39,660 bases of DNA. Source: Bryobacterales bacterium. Its GTDB lineage: Bacteria; Acidobacteriota; Terriglobia; Bryobacterales; Bryobacteraceae. Of the stretch, positions 25,890-34,928 are shown piece by piece. The position numbers and the translations under genes were made by a program. The notes beneath the pieces are model-generated. The model had not been told where the DNA came from. It did no database searches and saw nothing but the letters and a program-made list of their open reading frames with translations. The stretch covers positions 1 through 39,660 of the forward strand of contig JADZGD010000023.1 of assembly GCA_020854055.1 (NCBI GenBank), given 5' to 3'. Within the stretch, counting starts at the first letter, position 1; each line of letters opens with the position of its first letter.

Positions 25890-27998
25890 ATGCACAAACC
25901 GATCAAGTATGCGGAGAAGGCCCTTACCTACGCGGCGCGTGGCGCATGGGTTGCCTTCGAAAAACTGAATTCGATCAGTCGGAATCCTTCGTTCACGCCG
26001 GCTTGGTCGGACAAACCCTTGCTGAAGTCCTGGGAAAAAACAAAGCCAAAGCTGGGCTGGCCGCGCCAGACCGATTCGCTTTGTCCAAAGTGCATTCCGG
26101 AAATCCGTAAGGAAGTGTTGAACGGCACCCGTCCGCTCGAATCACTGCTCAACGACGAACGGCCCGGCGAAATCAAAGCCACGATTGTCGAGCGTGACGG
26201 CAAGATCATGATGGAGAAGGATTGCCCCATTCATGGTCACTTCGAAGACGTGATGTCCATTGACCCGGCCTTCTTCAAGCACATGGAAGACGTCTTCCCC
26301 GGACGCGACATCCGTGCCCACAACGACGAAAAGCTACACCACCACGGCTCCAGCACCATTCAGCATGGCCGCGGTTCGGTGTTGACAATCGACCTCACCA
26401 ACCGTTGCAACATGATGTGCGATCCGTGCTTCATGGACGCCAACCAGGTCGGTTTTGTGCATGAACTGACTTGGGACGACATCAAGCAGTTGCTGGACAA
26501 CGCCATTACCATCAAGCCGCGCCGCCAGATGTCGGTGCAGTTCTCCGGTGGCGAGCCGACGCTGTCGCCTCATTTTTTGGATGCCATCCACTACGCGCGC
26601 AAGGTAGGTTACTCCAGCGTGCAGGCGGCAACCAACGGAATCGAATTTGCCAAGAACCCCGAGTTCTGCCGGGCCGCCGCCGACGCCGGCCTGCGCTATG
26701 CCTATCTGCAGTTTGACGGCATCGGCAATGCCGCCAACGCGCACCGCGCGGTTGGGAACCTGTTCGACGTAAAGCTCCGGGCGATTGAAAACCTGTACGC
26801 CAACGGTGTGGACATTGTGCCGGTGATCACCATCATCAACGGCATCAATAACGAGCAGGTGGGCCGTGTCATCCAGTTCGCCCTCGACAACCCGAAACGC
26901 ATCCCGTTCATTTCTTTCCAGCCCGTATCCTTTACGGGCCGCGACGAAGGCATCTCCGACGAGCGCCGCAAGGCCCAGCGTTATACGCTCTCCCACCTGG
27001 CGCACGACATCAAGGAACAGACCGGGCTTGGCGAACCGACGCGCGATTGTTTCCCCATCTCTTTCGTCAGCACGTTCTCCGACTGGAGCGACCTGGTTCA
27101 CGGACCCCAGGCCGATTGGGGCCAGTTGAGCTGCGGCTGTCATCCCAACTGCGGCATGGGCATGGCCGTCATGGTGGACAAGGAGACCCGGGAGGCGGTG
27201 CCGGTATCGGCATTCCTCAAGGCCGAACGGCTTGCCAGCGACGTGGCTAGTGTCAACGACGCGGCTAGAGGGAAATGGCTCTCGATCGCGGGAATGGCGC
27301 TTGCCCTGTTGCGCAACTACGATCCCTTCATGGCGCCTAAGCACTTCAAGATTAAGGATCTTTTGACGAAGTTCGACAAGACGTTCGGCGCCACCGGCAA
27401 GAGCTATGGCAACGTTTCGAGCACCCGCACCCGCGAGGACATCGAGCGCCGGCGCAGCGATCGCTGGAACTTCCTGCTGATCGCGGCCATGTGGTTCCAG
27501 GATCTGTTTAACTACGATTTCCGCCGTACCGAGCAGTGCATCATCCCCTACGCCACACAGGAGGGAGAGATCTCCTTCTGCGCCTATAACACTGGCGTGG
27601 GCTGGCGCAACATCATCGAGAAGATGCACCAGACCGCCACGCTCACCAAGTGGTATGACGAGCGCGGGCGCCACGAGATCTACGCCGGCGGCAAGAGCGT
27701 GAATCTCGAGTCAACCGAGCACAACCTGATGGTGCGCCAGGAGATCATTACCAACGAAGTGCAGCATGATCTCGACAAGCTGGGCATTGCCAAGACCGCG
27801 CGCGAAGAGAAGCGGCGGATGCGTGACAAGAAGCTCAAAGAAGACGCCGAGCGCGACGCGCAGATGGCCAAGCTCTATCGGGAAGTGGTGTTGGGCGAAA
27901 AGACTGAACCGCTGGTGCAAATCGGCGGCCTCTCTTCTGCTCCGGCTGCGAAACCGGCCGCCGAGGAGCGGGAAGAAGTCGGCTCGTTTGGTGATTGA
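25890..27998 (+). CDS. Radical SAM enzyme, tetraether/membrane-spanning lipid synthase (Tes/Mss)-like
   Basis: The ATG at 25890 has GAGGAG 10 bases upstream. The 702-residue protein shows an N-terminal Cys65-X2-Cys68 zinc/rubredoxin-like knuckle, KDCPIHGHF (Cys112) and the radical SAM motif Cys173-X3-Cys177-X2-Cys180 in LTNRCNMMCDPCFMD. SGGEPTLSP is the SAM-binding GGE, and a second cysteine cluster (415, 417, 421) and Cys550/Cys564 follow. The order CPxC, CPxHG, NRCNxxC and extra C-terminal cysteines is that of archaeal Tes and the bacterial membrane-spanning lipid synthase, which join alkyl-chain ends. Acidobacteria contain iso-diabolic acid, so a role in making membrane-spanning lipids is plausible. 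The C-terminus is a charged helix (AREEKRRMRDKKLKEDAERD). Single gene with its own terminator. Family resemblance is recalled, not searched. Confidence 0.78.
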   Translation: MHKPIKYAEKALTYAARGAWVAFEKLNSISRNPSFTPAWSDKPLLKSWEKTKPKLGWPRQTDSLCPKCIPEIRKEVLNGTRPLESLLNDERPGEIKATIVERDGKIMMEKDCPIHGHFEDVMSIDPAFFKHMEDVFPGRDIRAHNDEKLHHHGSSTIQHGRGSVLTIDLTNRCNMMCDPCFMDANQVGFVHELTWDDIKQLLDNAITIKPRRQMSVQFSGGEPTLSPHFLDAIHYARKVGYSSVQAATNGIEFAKNPEFCRAAADAGLRYAYLQFDGIGNAANAHRAVGNLFDVKLRAIENLYANGVDIVPVITIINGINNEQVGRVIQFALDNPKRIPFISFQPVSFTGRDEGISDERRKAQRYTLSHLAHDIKEQTGLGEPTRDCFPISFVSTFSDWSDLVHGPQADWGQLSCGCHPNCGMGMAVMVDKETREAVPVSAFLKAERLASDVASVNDAARGKWLSIAGMALALLRNYDPFMAPKHFKIKDLLTKFDKTFGATGKSYGNVSSTRTREDIERRRSDRWNFLLIAAMWFQDLFNYDFRRTEQCIIPYATQEGEISFCAYNTGVGWRNIIEKMHQTATLTKWYDERGRHEIYAGGKSVNLESTEHNLMVRQEIITNEVQHDLDKLGIAKTAREEKRRMRDKKLKEDAERDAQMAKLYREVVLGEKTEPLVQIGGLSSAPAAKPAAEEREEVGSFGD

Positions 27999-28023
27999 AC
28001 CGCCGCTGCCGGCGATTCGCATG

Positions 28024-28056
28024 AACCGGGACCCCTTGCCGGGGTTCCGGTTTTTT
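28024..28056 (+). terminator. Rho-independent terminator after the radical SAM gene
   Basis: A 12-bp stem is formed by 28024-28035 and 28041-28052 around a 5-base TTGCC loop, with one G-T wobble. It runs into TTTTTT at 28051-28056. It lies 26 bases after the stop at 27998 and separates this gene from the next. Confidence 0.92.
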
Positions 28057-28101
28057 GTTTCTGCGCGCAGCCTTTCGCGGATCGCGTTACCCTGAGAATC
28101 T

Positions 28102-29022
28102 GTGAGAACCTTACGACCCCGCCCGTGGCAGTTTGTTGCCTTCGCGGTGATCCTGTGCATTGTCACCATCGGGTCCTTCTACTTCTACCAGAGCCGCGAA
28201 AAGAAACTTCCGGAACTCATGCGGTACCTGCCTCCCAGAGACGGGATTACGGTGTATCTGAATCTGCGCGCGGTGCGCGATTCAGGGATCCTCGATCGCA
28301 TCAGCGGCGCGCCCGTCAGCCAGGAACCGGAGTACCGGGCCTTTGTTCAACAGACCGGCTTTGATTACCGGCAGGATCTGGACACCGTGCTGGCACGCTT
28401 TACGCCGAAGGTAAGTTACATCCTTTTGACCGGCCGTTTTCGTTGGGACGATCTGACCCGTTACGTCACCAGTTCGGGCGGCCAATGCCATGGCGGCTAC
28501 TGCCAGATGAGCGGCAGCGAGCCGGATCGGAAGATCTCGTTCCTGGCGGTGAACCGCCGTACGCTGGGGTTGGCGGTCAGCGCCACTCCCGGATCCGCGT
28601 TCGACCTGGCACAGAAGCACCCCGAACAGGCCGGAACGCTGTCTTCCGATCCTTTCTGGGTGAGTTTCACTCCTTCGGCGCTCCGCTCCAATGAGAAGTT
28701 CCCGGCGGGAACGCGGCTCTTCGCCAGGGCACTGGCGGACGCCGACAAGGTGACAATCTCCATCGGGCCCGAAGGCGGCCGCCTGGTCGCGCAGTTAGAG
28801 GCTCACGCCCACTCGCCGCTGGCCGCCCAAAGCCTGTTGAACCAGATGACCGGGTTGACCGATCTGGTGCGCAACTACATAGCGCGCCTGGGACAGAAGC
28901 CGAATCCGGCCGATTTAAGCGGCGTGTTGACGGGAGGCTCCTTCTCCCGGAAGGGCAATATCGTACGCGGGCGGTGGCCGCTTGACTGGTCCTTCATTGA
29001 CTCGCTGGGAGGCGCAGGGTAG
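28102..29022 (+). CDS. Membrane-anchored protein of unknown function
   Basis: The GTG at 28102 begins MRTLRPRPWQFVAFAVILCI, a basic then hydrophobic anchor. The remaining ~270 residues are predicted outside the cytoplasm. FRWDDLTRYVTSSGGQCHGGYCQMSG holds a close cysteine pair that could form a disulfide, and the C-terminal part has an AGTLSSDPFWVSFTPSAL stretch. No family is recognised; similar proteins appear to occur in acidobacteria. It abuts a PfkB kinase with no gap (the GTG follows its TAG directly), implying co-expression. Confidence 0.65.
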   Translation: MRTLRPRPWQFVAFAVILCIVTIGSFYFYQSREKKLPELMRYLPPRDGITVYLNLRAVRDSGILDRISGAPVSQEPEYRAFVQQTGFDYRQDLDTVLARFTPKVSYILLTGRFRWDDLTRYVTSSGGQCHGGYCQMSGSEPDRKISFLAVNRRTLGLAVSATPGSAFDLAQKHPEQAGTLSSDPFWVSFTPSALRSNEKFPAGTRLFARALADADKVTISIGPEGGRLVAQLEAHAHSPLAAQSLLNQMTGLTDLVRNYIARLGQKPNPADLSGVLTGGSFSRKGNIVRGRWPLDWSFIDSLGGAG

Positions 29023-29970
29023 GTGTTGGGCGGCAGACCGGAAGGCTTCCTGGTGGCGGGCAACGTGGTGCTCGACATCCTCGTCCAACCGGTATCCGAA
29101 GTGAAGTGGAACGGGTCGGTACACGTGGAGTCGATCAGCTACCAGATGGGCGGCAACGGCTCCAACACGTCCTATACGCTGGCCATGCTCGGCGCGCCAG
29201 CGCGTCTTGCAGCTTACCTTGGAAATGACCGGTTCGGCGAACTCACCGCGGAGAAACTGCGCCAGGCGGGCGTTGAAACGAGCTTTATCCGCCGCCTGGA
29301 CGCTCCGACGGCAACTTCGGTGGTACTGGTCGATCCCTCCGGAGCGCGCGCATTCCTGCATCAGCCGGGCGTCAGCCGGTTGGCATTTCCAGAACCGATC
29401 GAGTTCAACGACTCGTTTGTAGGTGAAGCGACCCATTTTCACCTTGCCAATCCCTTTTCGCTTCCCCGAATGCGGCGCCATGCGGCCGAGACGCTGCGGC
29501 GGGCCAAGGATCGAGGATTGACCACTTCGCTCGACGCCGCCTGGGATGCGATGGGGGAGTGGGGTAAGGTGACGGACCCGTGCCTCTCCTACATCGACCT
29601 GTTGTTCGTCAACGAGGATGAGGCGCGGCGATTGAGTGGCGAAGCCGGCCCCGCCGCCGCCGCGCGGTATTTCCAATCGCGCGGCACGGGCGGCGTCGTA
29701 GTCAAGACCGGTGCTGCCGGGTGTCTGATCTTCGCTGACGGGCGCGAATCGGCAGTTCCGGCATTCCCGGTGGAGTGCGTTGATTCGACCGGCGCCGGGG
29801 ACGTATTCGCCGGGGCATACCTCGCTGCATTGTGGCGCGGCGCCGATGATGTCGAAGCGGGCCGGCAGGCGAACGCCGCCGGAGCGCTGGCGGTGGAAAA
29901 ACTGGGCGCGGTGACCGGTGTGCTCGGTTGGGAACCGATGCAGGACTGGATCGCCCGGCATACCTGTTGA
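29023..29970 (+). CDS. PfkB-family carbohydrate kinase
   Basis: The 315-residue protein shows the ribokinase fold: YQMGGNGSNTSYTLAMLGAP (PfkB signature 1), LFVNEDEARRLSG, and DSTGAGDVFAGAYLA with the catalytic Asp and anion-hole GAGD. The GTG start directly follows the preceding TAG. It phosphorylates a sugar or nucleoside; the substrate is not readable. No transporter is adjacent. It precedes the isc promoter by a few bases, but that operon has its own promoter, which overlaps this gene's end. Confidence 0.93.
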   Translation: MLGGRPEGFLVAGNVVLDILVQPVSEVKWNGSVHVESISYQMGGNGSNTSYTLAMLGAPARLAAYLGNDRFGELTAEKLRQAGVETSFIRRLDAPTATSVVLVDPSGARAFLHQPGVSRLAFPEPIEFNDSFVGEATHFHLANPFSLPRMRRHAAETLRRAKDRGLTTSLDAAWDAMGEWGKVTDPCLSYIDLLFVNEDEARRLSGEAGPAAAARYFQSRGTGGVVVKTGAAGCLIFADGRESAVPAFPVECVDSTGAGDVFAGAYLAALWRGADDVEAGRQANAAGALAVEKLGAVTGVLGWEPMQDWIARHTC

Positions 29971-29995
29971 CCGTGCCGGTGGACGGTCCTATATT
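29967..29995 (+). promoter_or_regulatory. Sigma-70-type promoter of the isc operon
   Basis: TTGACC (29967-29972) and TATATT (29990-29995) are separated by an ideal 17 bases and overlap the last codons of the kinase gene. The start point would fall near 30002, inside the IscR-like site just downstream. A short GGACGGTCC dyad (29981-29989) sits in the spacer. Confidence 0.75.
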
Positions 29996-30002
29996 GGATC
30001 TT

Positions 30003-30017
30003 GGACTGTTTTAGTCC
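30003..30017. promoter_or_regulatory. IscR type-1-like operator
   Basis: GGACT-GTTTT-AGTCC is a perfect dyad whose core GACTGTTTTAGTC fits the IscR type 1 core pattern GACTRWWWYAGTC. It overlaps the predicted transcription start, 28 bases before the ATG of the Rrf2/IscR gene, so binding would block the promoter. This is the classic arrangement of autorepression by [2Fe-2S] IscR. The flanking bases differ from the E. coli consensus. Confidence 0.75.
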
Positions 30018-30044
30018 TAATTTGCCGCCAGGGCGTAAGCCGCT

Positions 30045-30518
30045 ATGCTGAAGCTGACCAGAAAGTCCGATTACGGATTGATCGCCCTTCAGCATCTTAT
30101 CCGCCACTCGCGGGAGGAAAGCGCCAGCGCGAAAAAGATCGCCCGTCTGTACTCGATCCCGCTGCCATTGCTATCGAAGATACTTCAAAGGTTGGCGCGA
30201 AGCGGGCTGCTGGCGGCCGCGCCGGGCGCTGCCGGAGGCTACCGCCTGGCGCGTGATCCGGGACAGATTAATGCGCTGGAGGTGGTCCGGTCGCTCGAGG
30301 GTCCGGTGCTTACTACCCGGTGCGAAGCCGGCTCCCTCGCCTGCGCGCGACGTGCGACCTGCACCATCCGCAATCCGATCCGGCACTTTAACCAGCGGAT
30401 CAGCGAATTGCTGGAAACCATCACCTTGTCCGACCTTGTGGATCCGGGCGTAGAATTGCCACCACACCCGGCCGGACGGGAGAAAATAGGATTAAGAGGC
30501 AATCTGCTACCACGATGA
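30045..30518 (+). CDS. iscR: Fe-S-sensing Rrf2 regulator of the isc operon (IscR)
   Basis: The 157-residue protein opens [20 protein letters not shown], the Rrf2 winged helix, followed by [20 protein letters not shown] and a wing ([10 protein letters not shown]). The cluster triad is Cys93-X6-Cys100-X5-Cys106, close to the CX5CX5C of E. coli IscR. Its ATGA stop overlaps iscS, and the operator with an IscR core lies immediately upstream. The role is to report cellular Fe-S status and repress the operon when clusters are plentiful. Position makes iscR the best name; cluster type is not readable. Confidence 0.88.
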   Translation: MLKLTRKSDYGLIALQHLIRHSREESASAKKIARLYSIPLPLLSKILQRLARSGLLAAAPGAAGGYRLARDPGQINALEVVRSLEGPVLTTRCEAGSLACARRATCTIRNPIRHFNQRISELLETITLSDLVDPGVELPPHPAGREKIGLRGNLLPR

Positions 30519-31735
30519 AACTCGCCGTCTACATGGATAACCACGCCACCACCCAGGTGGATCCGAGGGTGCTGGATGCCATGCTGCCGTATTTTCGGGA
30601 AGAATTCGGCAATGCGGCCAGCCGCAATCACGTTTTTGGCTGGAAGGCGGAAGAGGCGGTAGAGAAGTCGCGTAAGCAGGTTGCCGCGCTGATCGGCGCC
30701 CAGCCCAAGGAGATCATATTCACCTCCGGAGCCACCGAGTCCGACAACCTGGCCATCAAGGGCGTGGCCGAAATGTATTCCGAACGGGGTAAACACATCA
30801 TCACCTGCCTCACAGAGCACAAGGCGGTGCTCGATTGCTGCAAGAAGTTGGAGAAGCAGGGATACCGTGTCACCTGGCTGCCGGTGGAGCCTTCCGGGCG
30901 CATCGATCTGGAGCGCCTCCAGGCGGCCATCACCGGTGAGACCATCCTGATCACGCTGATGTATGCCAACAATGAGACCGGCGTGCTGCACCCGGTGAGC
31001 GAGATCGGACGGATCGCCCACGAGCGCGGCGTGCTATTCCACTGCGATGCGGTGCAGGCGGTGGGCAGGGTTCCGGTGAATGTCATCGACGAGAATATCG
31101 ACCTGCTGTCGATCAGCGCTCACAAGATCTATGGACCCAAGGGAGTGGGCGCGCTTTACGTGCGGCGGCGGAATCCCCGCGTGCAATTGACGGCACAAAT
31201 GGACGGTGGCGGGCACGAGCGCGGCATGCGCAGCGGCACGCTGAATGTCCCCGGCATTGTGGGACTGGGCGAAGCCTGCGGCATCTGCCAGCGGGAGATG
31301 GCCGAAGAGACGATCCGGCTGAAGGGCTTGCGGGACCGGCTCAAGGCACGGCTGGAAGCGTCGCTCGACGAGGTGTATGTCAACGGCACCATGGAACACC
31401 GCTTGCCGAACAACCTGAGCATGAGCTTCGCCTACGTGGAAGGTGAATCGCTGCTGATGGGGATCAACGATGTAGCGGTGTCGAGCGGCTCGGCCTGCAC
31501 GTCGGCCACGCTGGAGCCGAGTTATGTACTGAAGGCGATGGGCGCCGGAGACGACCTGGCTCATTCGTCCATTCGTTTCGGCCTGGGGCGGTTTACCACC
31601 GAAGAGGAGGTTGATTACGTGGCCGGCCGGGTGACCGAGGTGGTGCGCAAACTGCGCGAGTTGTCGCCGCTTTACGAGATGGCCAGGGAAGGCGTGAACC
31701 TGAAGAACTACCAGTGGACGGCGGAAGGGCAATGA
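30515..31735 (+). CDS. iscS: Cysteine desulfurase IscS
   Basis: The 406-residue PLP enzyme has [11 protein letters not shown], the PLP lysine at Lys204 in [21 protein letters not shown], and the catalytic persulfide Cys328 in SSGSACTSA, all at IscS positions. It removes sulfur from cysteine to give alanine and passes persulfide to IscU. It overlaps iscR by 4 bases and sits 3 bases before iscU. The assignment is to the IscS subgroup, not SufS or NifS, by position and by neighbours. Confidence 0.96.
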   Translation: MKLAVYMDNHATTQVDPRVLDAMLPYFREEFGNAASRNHVFGWKAEEAVEKSRKQVAALIGAQPKEIIFTSGATESDNLAIKGVAEMYSERGKHIITCLTEHKAVLDCCKKLEKQGYRVTWLPVEPSGRIDLERLQAAITGETILITLMYANNETGVLHPVSEIGRIAHERGVLFHCDAVQAVGRVPVNVIDENIDLLSISAHKIYGPKGVGALYVRRRNPRVQLTAQMDGGGHERGMRSGTLNVPGIVGLGEACGICQREMAEETIRLKGLRDRLKARLEASLDEVYVNGTMEHRLPNNLSMSFAYVEGESLLMGINDVAVSSGSACTSATLEPSYVLKAMGAGDDLAHSSIRFGLGRFTTEEEVDYVAGRVTEVVRKLRELSPLYEMAREGVNLKNYQWTAEGQ

Positions 31736-31738
31736 GAG

Positions 31739-32140
31739 ATGGCGTATTCCGACAAGGTGCTCGATCACTATAACAATCCGCGCAACGCGGGATCGCTCGA
31801 CCGGAACGATCCCAACGTGGGTACCGGGATGGTGGGCGCGCCCGAATGCGGCGACGTGATGAAGTTGCAGCTAAAGGTGAATCCCGAATCGGGCGTGATT
31901 GAGGAGGCCCGTTTTAAGACCTTTGGTTGTGGCAGCGCAATCGCCAGTTCGTCGCTGGCCACCGAATGGCTGAAGGGCAGGACCATCGAGCAGGCGCTGG
32001 CCATCAAGAACACCGACATCGTCAGTGAATTGAGCCTGCCTCCGGTGAAGATCCATTGCTCGGTGCTGGCCGAGGATGCGATCCGCGCGGCGATCAACGA
32101 TTACAAACGGAAGACTGCGCCGGGCGCGGAGGGCCGGTAA
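31739..32140 (+). CDS. iscU: Fe-S scaffold protein IscU
   Basis: The 133-residue scaffold keeps the three cluster cysteines, Cys37 (PECGD, with Asp39), Cys64 (FGCGSA) and Cys107 (HCSVL). It also has the LPPVK motif (100-104), by which IscU is recognised by the HscA chaperone. Assembly of [2Fe-2S] and [4Fe-4S] units would occur here before hand-off. The presence of the LPPVK motif beside hscB and hscA in the same operon fits a working chaperone-assisted system. Confidence 0.96.
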   Translation: MAYSDKVLDHYNNPRNAGSLDRNDPNVGTGMVGAPECGDVMKLQLKVNPESGVIEEARFKTFGCGSAIASSSLATEWLKGRTIEQALAIKNTDIVSELSLPPVKIHCSVLAEDAIRAAINDYKRKTAPGAEGR

Positions 32141-32187
32141 GTGAAGACCCGGGCAGGCCGCAGCCGCCGTTCCCTGCCGGCCACGTG

Positions 32188-32799
32188 ATGGATCGCGAGA
32201 GATGTTGGCAGTGCGGAGAGCCACGGGAGGCGCCATTGTTCTGCCCTCACTGCAATGCGTTGCTATGCCCGCCCGGCGGCTACTTCGAAATCTTCGGAAT
32301 GGAACCGCGGCTGGAGATCGCGCGCGAAGACCTGGAGCGCCGTTTCTATCAACTGAGCCGCCAGTTGCATCCTGACCGGTTCGCGCGCCGGCCCGCGGTG
32401 GAGCGCCAGTATTCGCTCGATGCGGCGGCTATTCTCAATGACGCCTACCGGGTGCTGCGCGATCCGGCGCGAAGGGCCGAGTACCTGCTGAACGAGGTTC
32501 CGGCCGCCGCCGGAGACCGTCCGCCCGTGCCGGCCGAATTGCTCGAGGAGATCTTCGAGATGAACATGGCGATTGAGTCTCTGCGTGGCGGAGACCAGGG
32601 CGCGCGGCCGCAACTGGCGGCGGCCCAGGAACGTTTCCTGTCGATGCGGCGCGAAGCCGGCCAGGCGCTGGAAGAGTTATTTGATGAATTTGACCGGACG
32701 CACGATGACGCCGTATGCAGCCGGATCCGGCTTCTACTCGGCCGGCGGCGTTTTATAGAGAACCTGATTCGTGACGTGGAGAAAGAGCTGGCTCGTTAA
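32188..32799 (+). CDS. hscB: HscB co-chaperone with N-terminal zinc ribbon
   Basis: The ATG at 32188 gives 203 residues; a longer frame from 32056 is not supported. Residues 6-22 form a CxxC-X9-CxxC ribbon (CWQCG...FCPHC) as in mitochondrial HSC20, which E. coli HscB lacks. The J-domain follows with HPD at 61-63, then the helical IscU-binding domain (EEIFEMNMAIESLRGG). It recruits IscU and stimulates the HscA ATPase. No clear ribosome site is visible, so translation may depend on coupling from iscU 47 bases upstream. Confidence 0.92.
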   Translation: MDRERCWQCGEPREAPLFCPHCNALLCPPGGYFEIFGMEPRLEIAREDLERRFYQLSRQLHPDRFARRPAVERQYSLDAAAILNDAYRVLRDPARRAEYLLNEVPAAAGDRPPVPAELLEEIFEMNMAIESLRGGDQGARPQLAAAQERFLSMRREAGQALEELFDEFDRTHDDAVCSRIRLLLGRRRFIENLIRDVEKELAR

Positions 32800-32805
32800 A
32801 CGACT

Positions 32806-34659
32806 ATGCCGCTGGTGCAGATTGATCACCTAACGACGAAGCGACCCTGCGTGGTGGGTATCGACCTGGGAACCACCAACAGCCTGGTGGCATGCATGAA
32901 GGGCGCCGCGCCCCAGGTGATTCCCGGTGAGGATGGACGAAATCTGCTACCGAGCGTGGTGTCCTATGCCGAAGATGGCCGTATCCGTACCGGCAACGCG
33001 GCTTCCGAACTTTTGCGGAGCGAGCCCCGGCGAACCGTCTACTCGGTGAAGCGGCTGATGGGGCGGGCGAGGGCGGACGTGGCCGATGAATTGGCTCTAT
33101 TCCCGTTTCATATAGCGGAAGACAGCGACTCGATAATTGAACTGGAACTGGGCCCGCGGCGCTTCACGCCGCCCCAGATTTCGGCCTTTGTGCTGAATGA
33201 GCTAAAGCGGAACGCCGAGCGGTGGCTGGGCGAACCGGTGGAGCAGGCCGTGGTCACCGTTCCGGCGTATTTCAACGATGCCCAGCGTCAAGCCACCCGG
33301 GACGCCGGCCGCATCGCCGGACTCGACGTGCTGCGGCTGGTGAACGAACCAACCGCAGCCGCATTGGCCTACGGACTGGACAAGCGGCGGAACGGTATCG
33401 TGGCGGTCTACGATTTTGGTGGCGGCACGTTCGACATCTCGATTCTGAAGTTGCAGGATGGCATCTTCGAAGTGCTGGCGACACACGGCGATACCCACCT
33501 GGGGGGAGATGACATCGATAACCTGCTGTTGCGGATTGCCCTCGAAGACATCGCCCAGGAGTGGGGGGAGGATCTTGCGGGCTCGGCGGAAGCAGTGCAG
33601 TTGCTGCGGCAGCGCGTGGTGGCGGCCAAGGAGGAACTCTCCCGGGTCCCCGCCGTTTCGCTACATTTTGAATGGCGCAGCCGGAAGTATGAACGGGAAA
33701 TCCGGCGGCCGCTGTTCGAACGGCTCATCACGGACATTGTCGAGCGAACGCTCGACTCGTGCCGCCAGTGTATTCGTGATGCCGGCGCGATTGTGGAACA
33801 GATTGACGAAGTAGTGCTGGTAGGCGGCTCCACCCGGATTCCCCTGGTGCGGGAGGCGGTGGAGCGATTGTTCCGCGCCCGCCCGCACACCGAGCTTAAT
33901 CCCGATGAGGTGGTGGCGCTGGGAGCGGCAGTGCAGGCGGCGATTCTCTCGGGCGACGTGGAGGATCAACTGTTGCTTGACGTCACCCCGCTCTCGCTGG
34001 GGATTGAGACCATGGGCGGCGTCGTGTCCAGGCTCATCCGGCGCAATTCAACCATCCCGGCCAGCGCCACCGAGACATTCACCACCGCGGTAGACGGGCA
34101 GACCAATGTGTTGATTCACGTCTTACAGGGCGAGCGCGAACTGGCCACCGACTGCCGCAGCCTGGCGCGATTCGACCTGAAGGGAATCGATCCTCAGCCG
34201 GCGGGCATGGCGCGAGTCCAGGTGCGGTTTCTGATCGATGCCAACGGGATTCTGAGCGTTACCGCGCGGGATCTGCACACCGGCCGCGAGCAGGCAGTGG
34301 AGGTTAAGCCTTCTTACGGCCTACAGGAGGCGCAGGTCGAGGCGATGATCCGCGACTCGATCGACTTTGCCGACGAGGACCTTCGCGCGCGGCTGGTCCG
34401 GGAGGCCCGCCTGGAGGCTGATACCGTTCTCGCCGCCACCGGCAAAGCCCGTTCCCACGAAGCCTACGGGAAACTGGCCGGACACGAACGGCAAGCCATC
34501 GACCTCGCCGCCAGCGAACTGTTGATGGCGTATCATTCCGACGATCATCGGTTGATCAAGGCACATATCGGCAAGTTGAACCAGGCCACTCTCCACCTGG
34601 CCGGATCGATGATGGCTACCACTCTCGAGAGCGCGTTGAAAGGAGCGAAGATCGAATGA
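32806..34659 (+). CDS. hscA: Fe-S assembly Hsp70 chaperone HscA
   Basis: The 617-residue protein is about the length of E. coli HscA (616). It has the Hsp70 ATPase motifs [26 protein letters not shown] and [20 protein letters not shown], and a substrate domain with [17 protein letters not shown] short N-terminal extension ([14 protein letters not shown]) precedes the phosphate-binding loop. It acts with HscB on IscU to drive cluster release. The start is 6 bases after the hscB stop, and the stop overlaps the iscX start (ATGA). Context and length make HscA far more likely than DnaK. Confidence 0.94.
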   Translation: MPLVQIDHLTTKRPCVVGIDLGTTNSLVACMKGAAPQVIPGEDGRNLLPSVVSYAEDGRIRTGNAASELLRSEPRRTVYSVKRLMGRARADVADELALFPFHIAEDSDSIIELELGPRRFTPPQISAFVLNELKRNAERWLGEPVEQAVVTVPAYFNDAQRQATRDAGRIAGLDVLRLVNEPTAAALAYGLDKRRNGIVAVYDFGGGTFDISILKLQDGIFEVLATHGDTHLGGDDIDNLLLRIALEDIAQEWGEDLAGSAEAVQLLRQRVVAAKEELSRVPAVSLHFEWRSRKYEREIRRPLFERLITDIVERTLDSCRQCIRDAGAIVEQIDEVVLVGGSTRIPLVREAVERLFRARPHTELNPDEVVALGAAVQAAILSGDVEDQLLLDVTPLSLGIETMGGVVSRLIRRNSTIPASATETFTTAVDGQTNVLIHVLQGERELATDCRSLARFDLKGIDPQPAGMARVQVRFLIDANGILSVTARDLHTGREQAVEVKPSYGLQEAQVEAMIRDSIDFADEDLRARLVREARLEADTVLAATGKARSHEAYGKLAGHERQAIDLAASELLMAYHSDDHRLIKAHIGKLNQATLHLAGSMMATTLESALKGAKIE

Positions 34660-34868
34660 AGAAACTCGACTGGAGCGACGCGCAGGATATCGCGTACGCA
34701 CTTTACGGCAAGTACCCGGATGTAGATCCGCTCGAAGTACGGTTCACCGACCTGCACAAGTGGGTAACCGGGTTGGAAGAGTTCGCCGGCGAGCCGTCGG
34801 CATCCAATGAGGCCATATTGGAGGCGATTCAGATGGCCTGGTACGACGAGTGGGAAGACGAAGAATGA
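34656..34868 (+). CDS. iscX: IscX, acidic Fe-S assembly accessory protein
   Basis: The 70-residue acidic protein carries the IscX core: [32 protein letters not shown] and [14 protein letters not shown]. IscX binds IscS and iron weakly and tunes the desulfurase. The ATG overlaps the hscA stop by 4 bases. It is the last gene of the operon and is followed within 2 bases by the terminator stem. Confidence 0.95.
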   Translation: MKKLDWSDAQDIAYALYGKYPDVDPLEVRFTDLHKWVTGLEEFAGEPSASNEAILEAIQMAWYDEWEDEE

Positions 34869-34869
34869 G

Positions 34870-34913
34870 AAAATCCGGCGGCGCCGCGAAAAACGTGGAT
34901 GCCGCCGGGTTTT
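34870..34913. terminator. Bidirectional terminator between iscX and the Gfo/Idh/MocA gene
   Basis: A 13-bp stem pairs 34870-34882 with 34901-34913 (one G-T wobble, loop 18 bases). It is flanked by an A-run on the left arm and TTTT on the right, so it can act in both directions and ends both convergent transcripts (iscX at 34868, the oxidoreductase stop at 34929). Confidence 0.85.
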
Positions 34914-34928
34914 CGGCGAGCGGTGCGG

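Noticed and set aside
26334-27674. 446-codon open frame on the minus strand
   Set aside because: Antisense to the radical SAM gene; no motif or plausible start region.
32056-32187. Upstream extension of hscB overlapping iscU
   Set aside because: The added residues do not match HscB, and the zinc ribbon begins right after the ATG at 32188.
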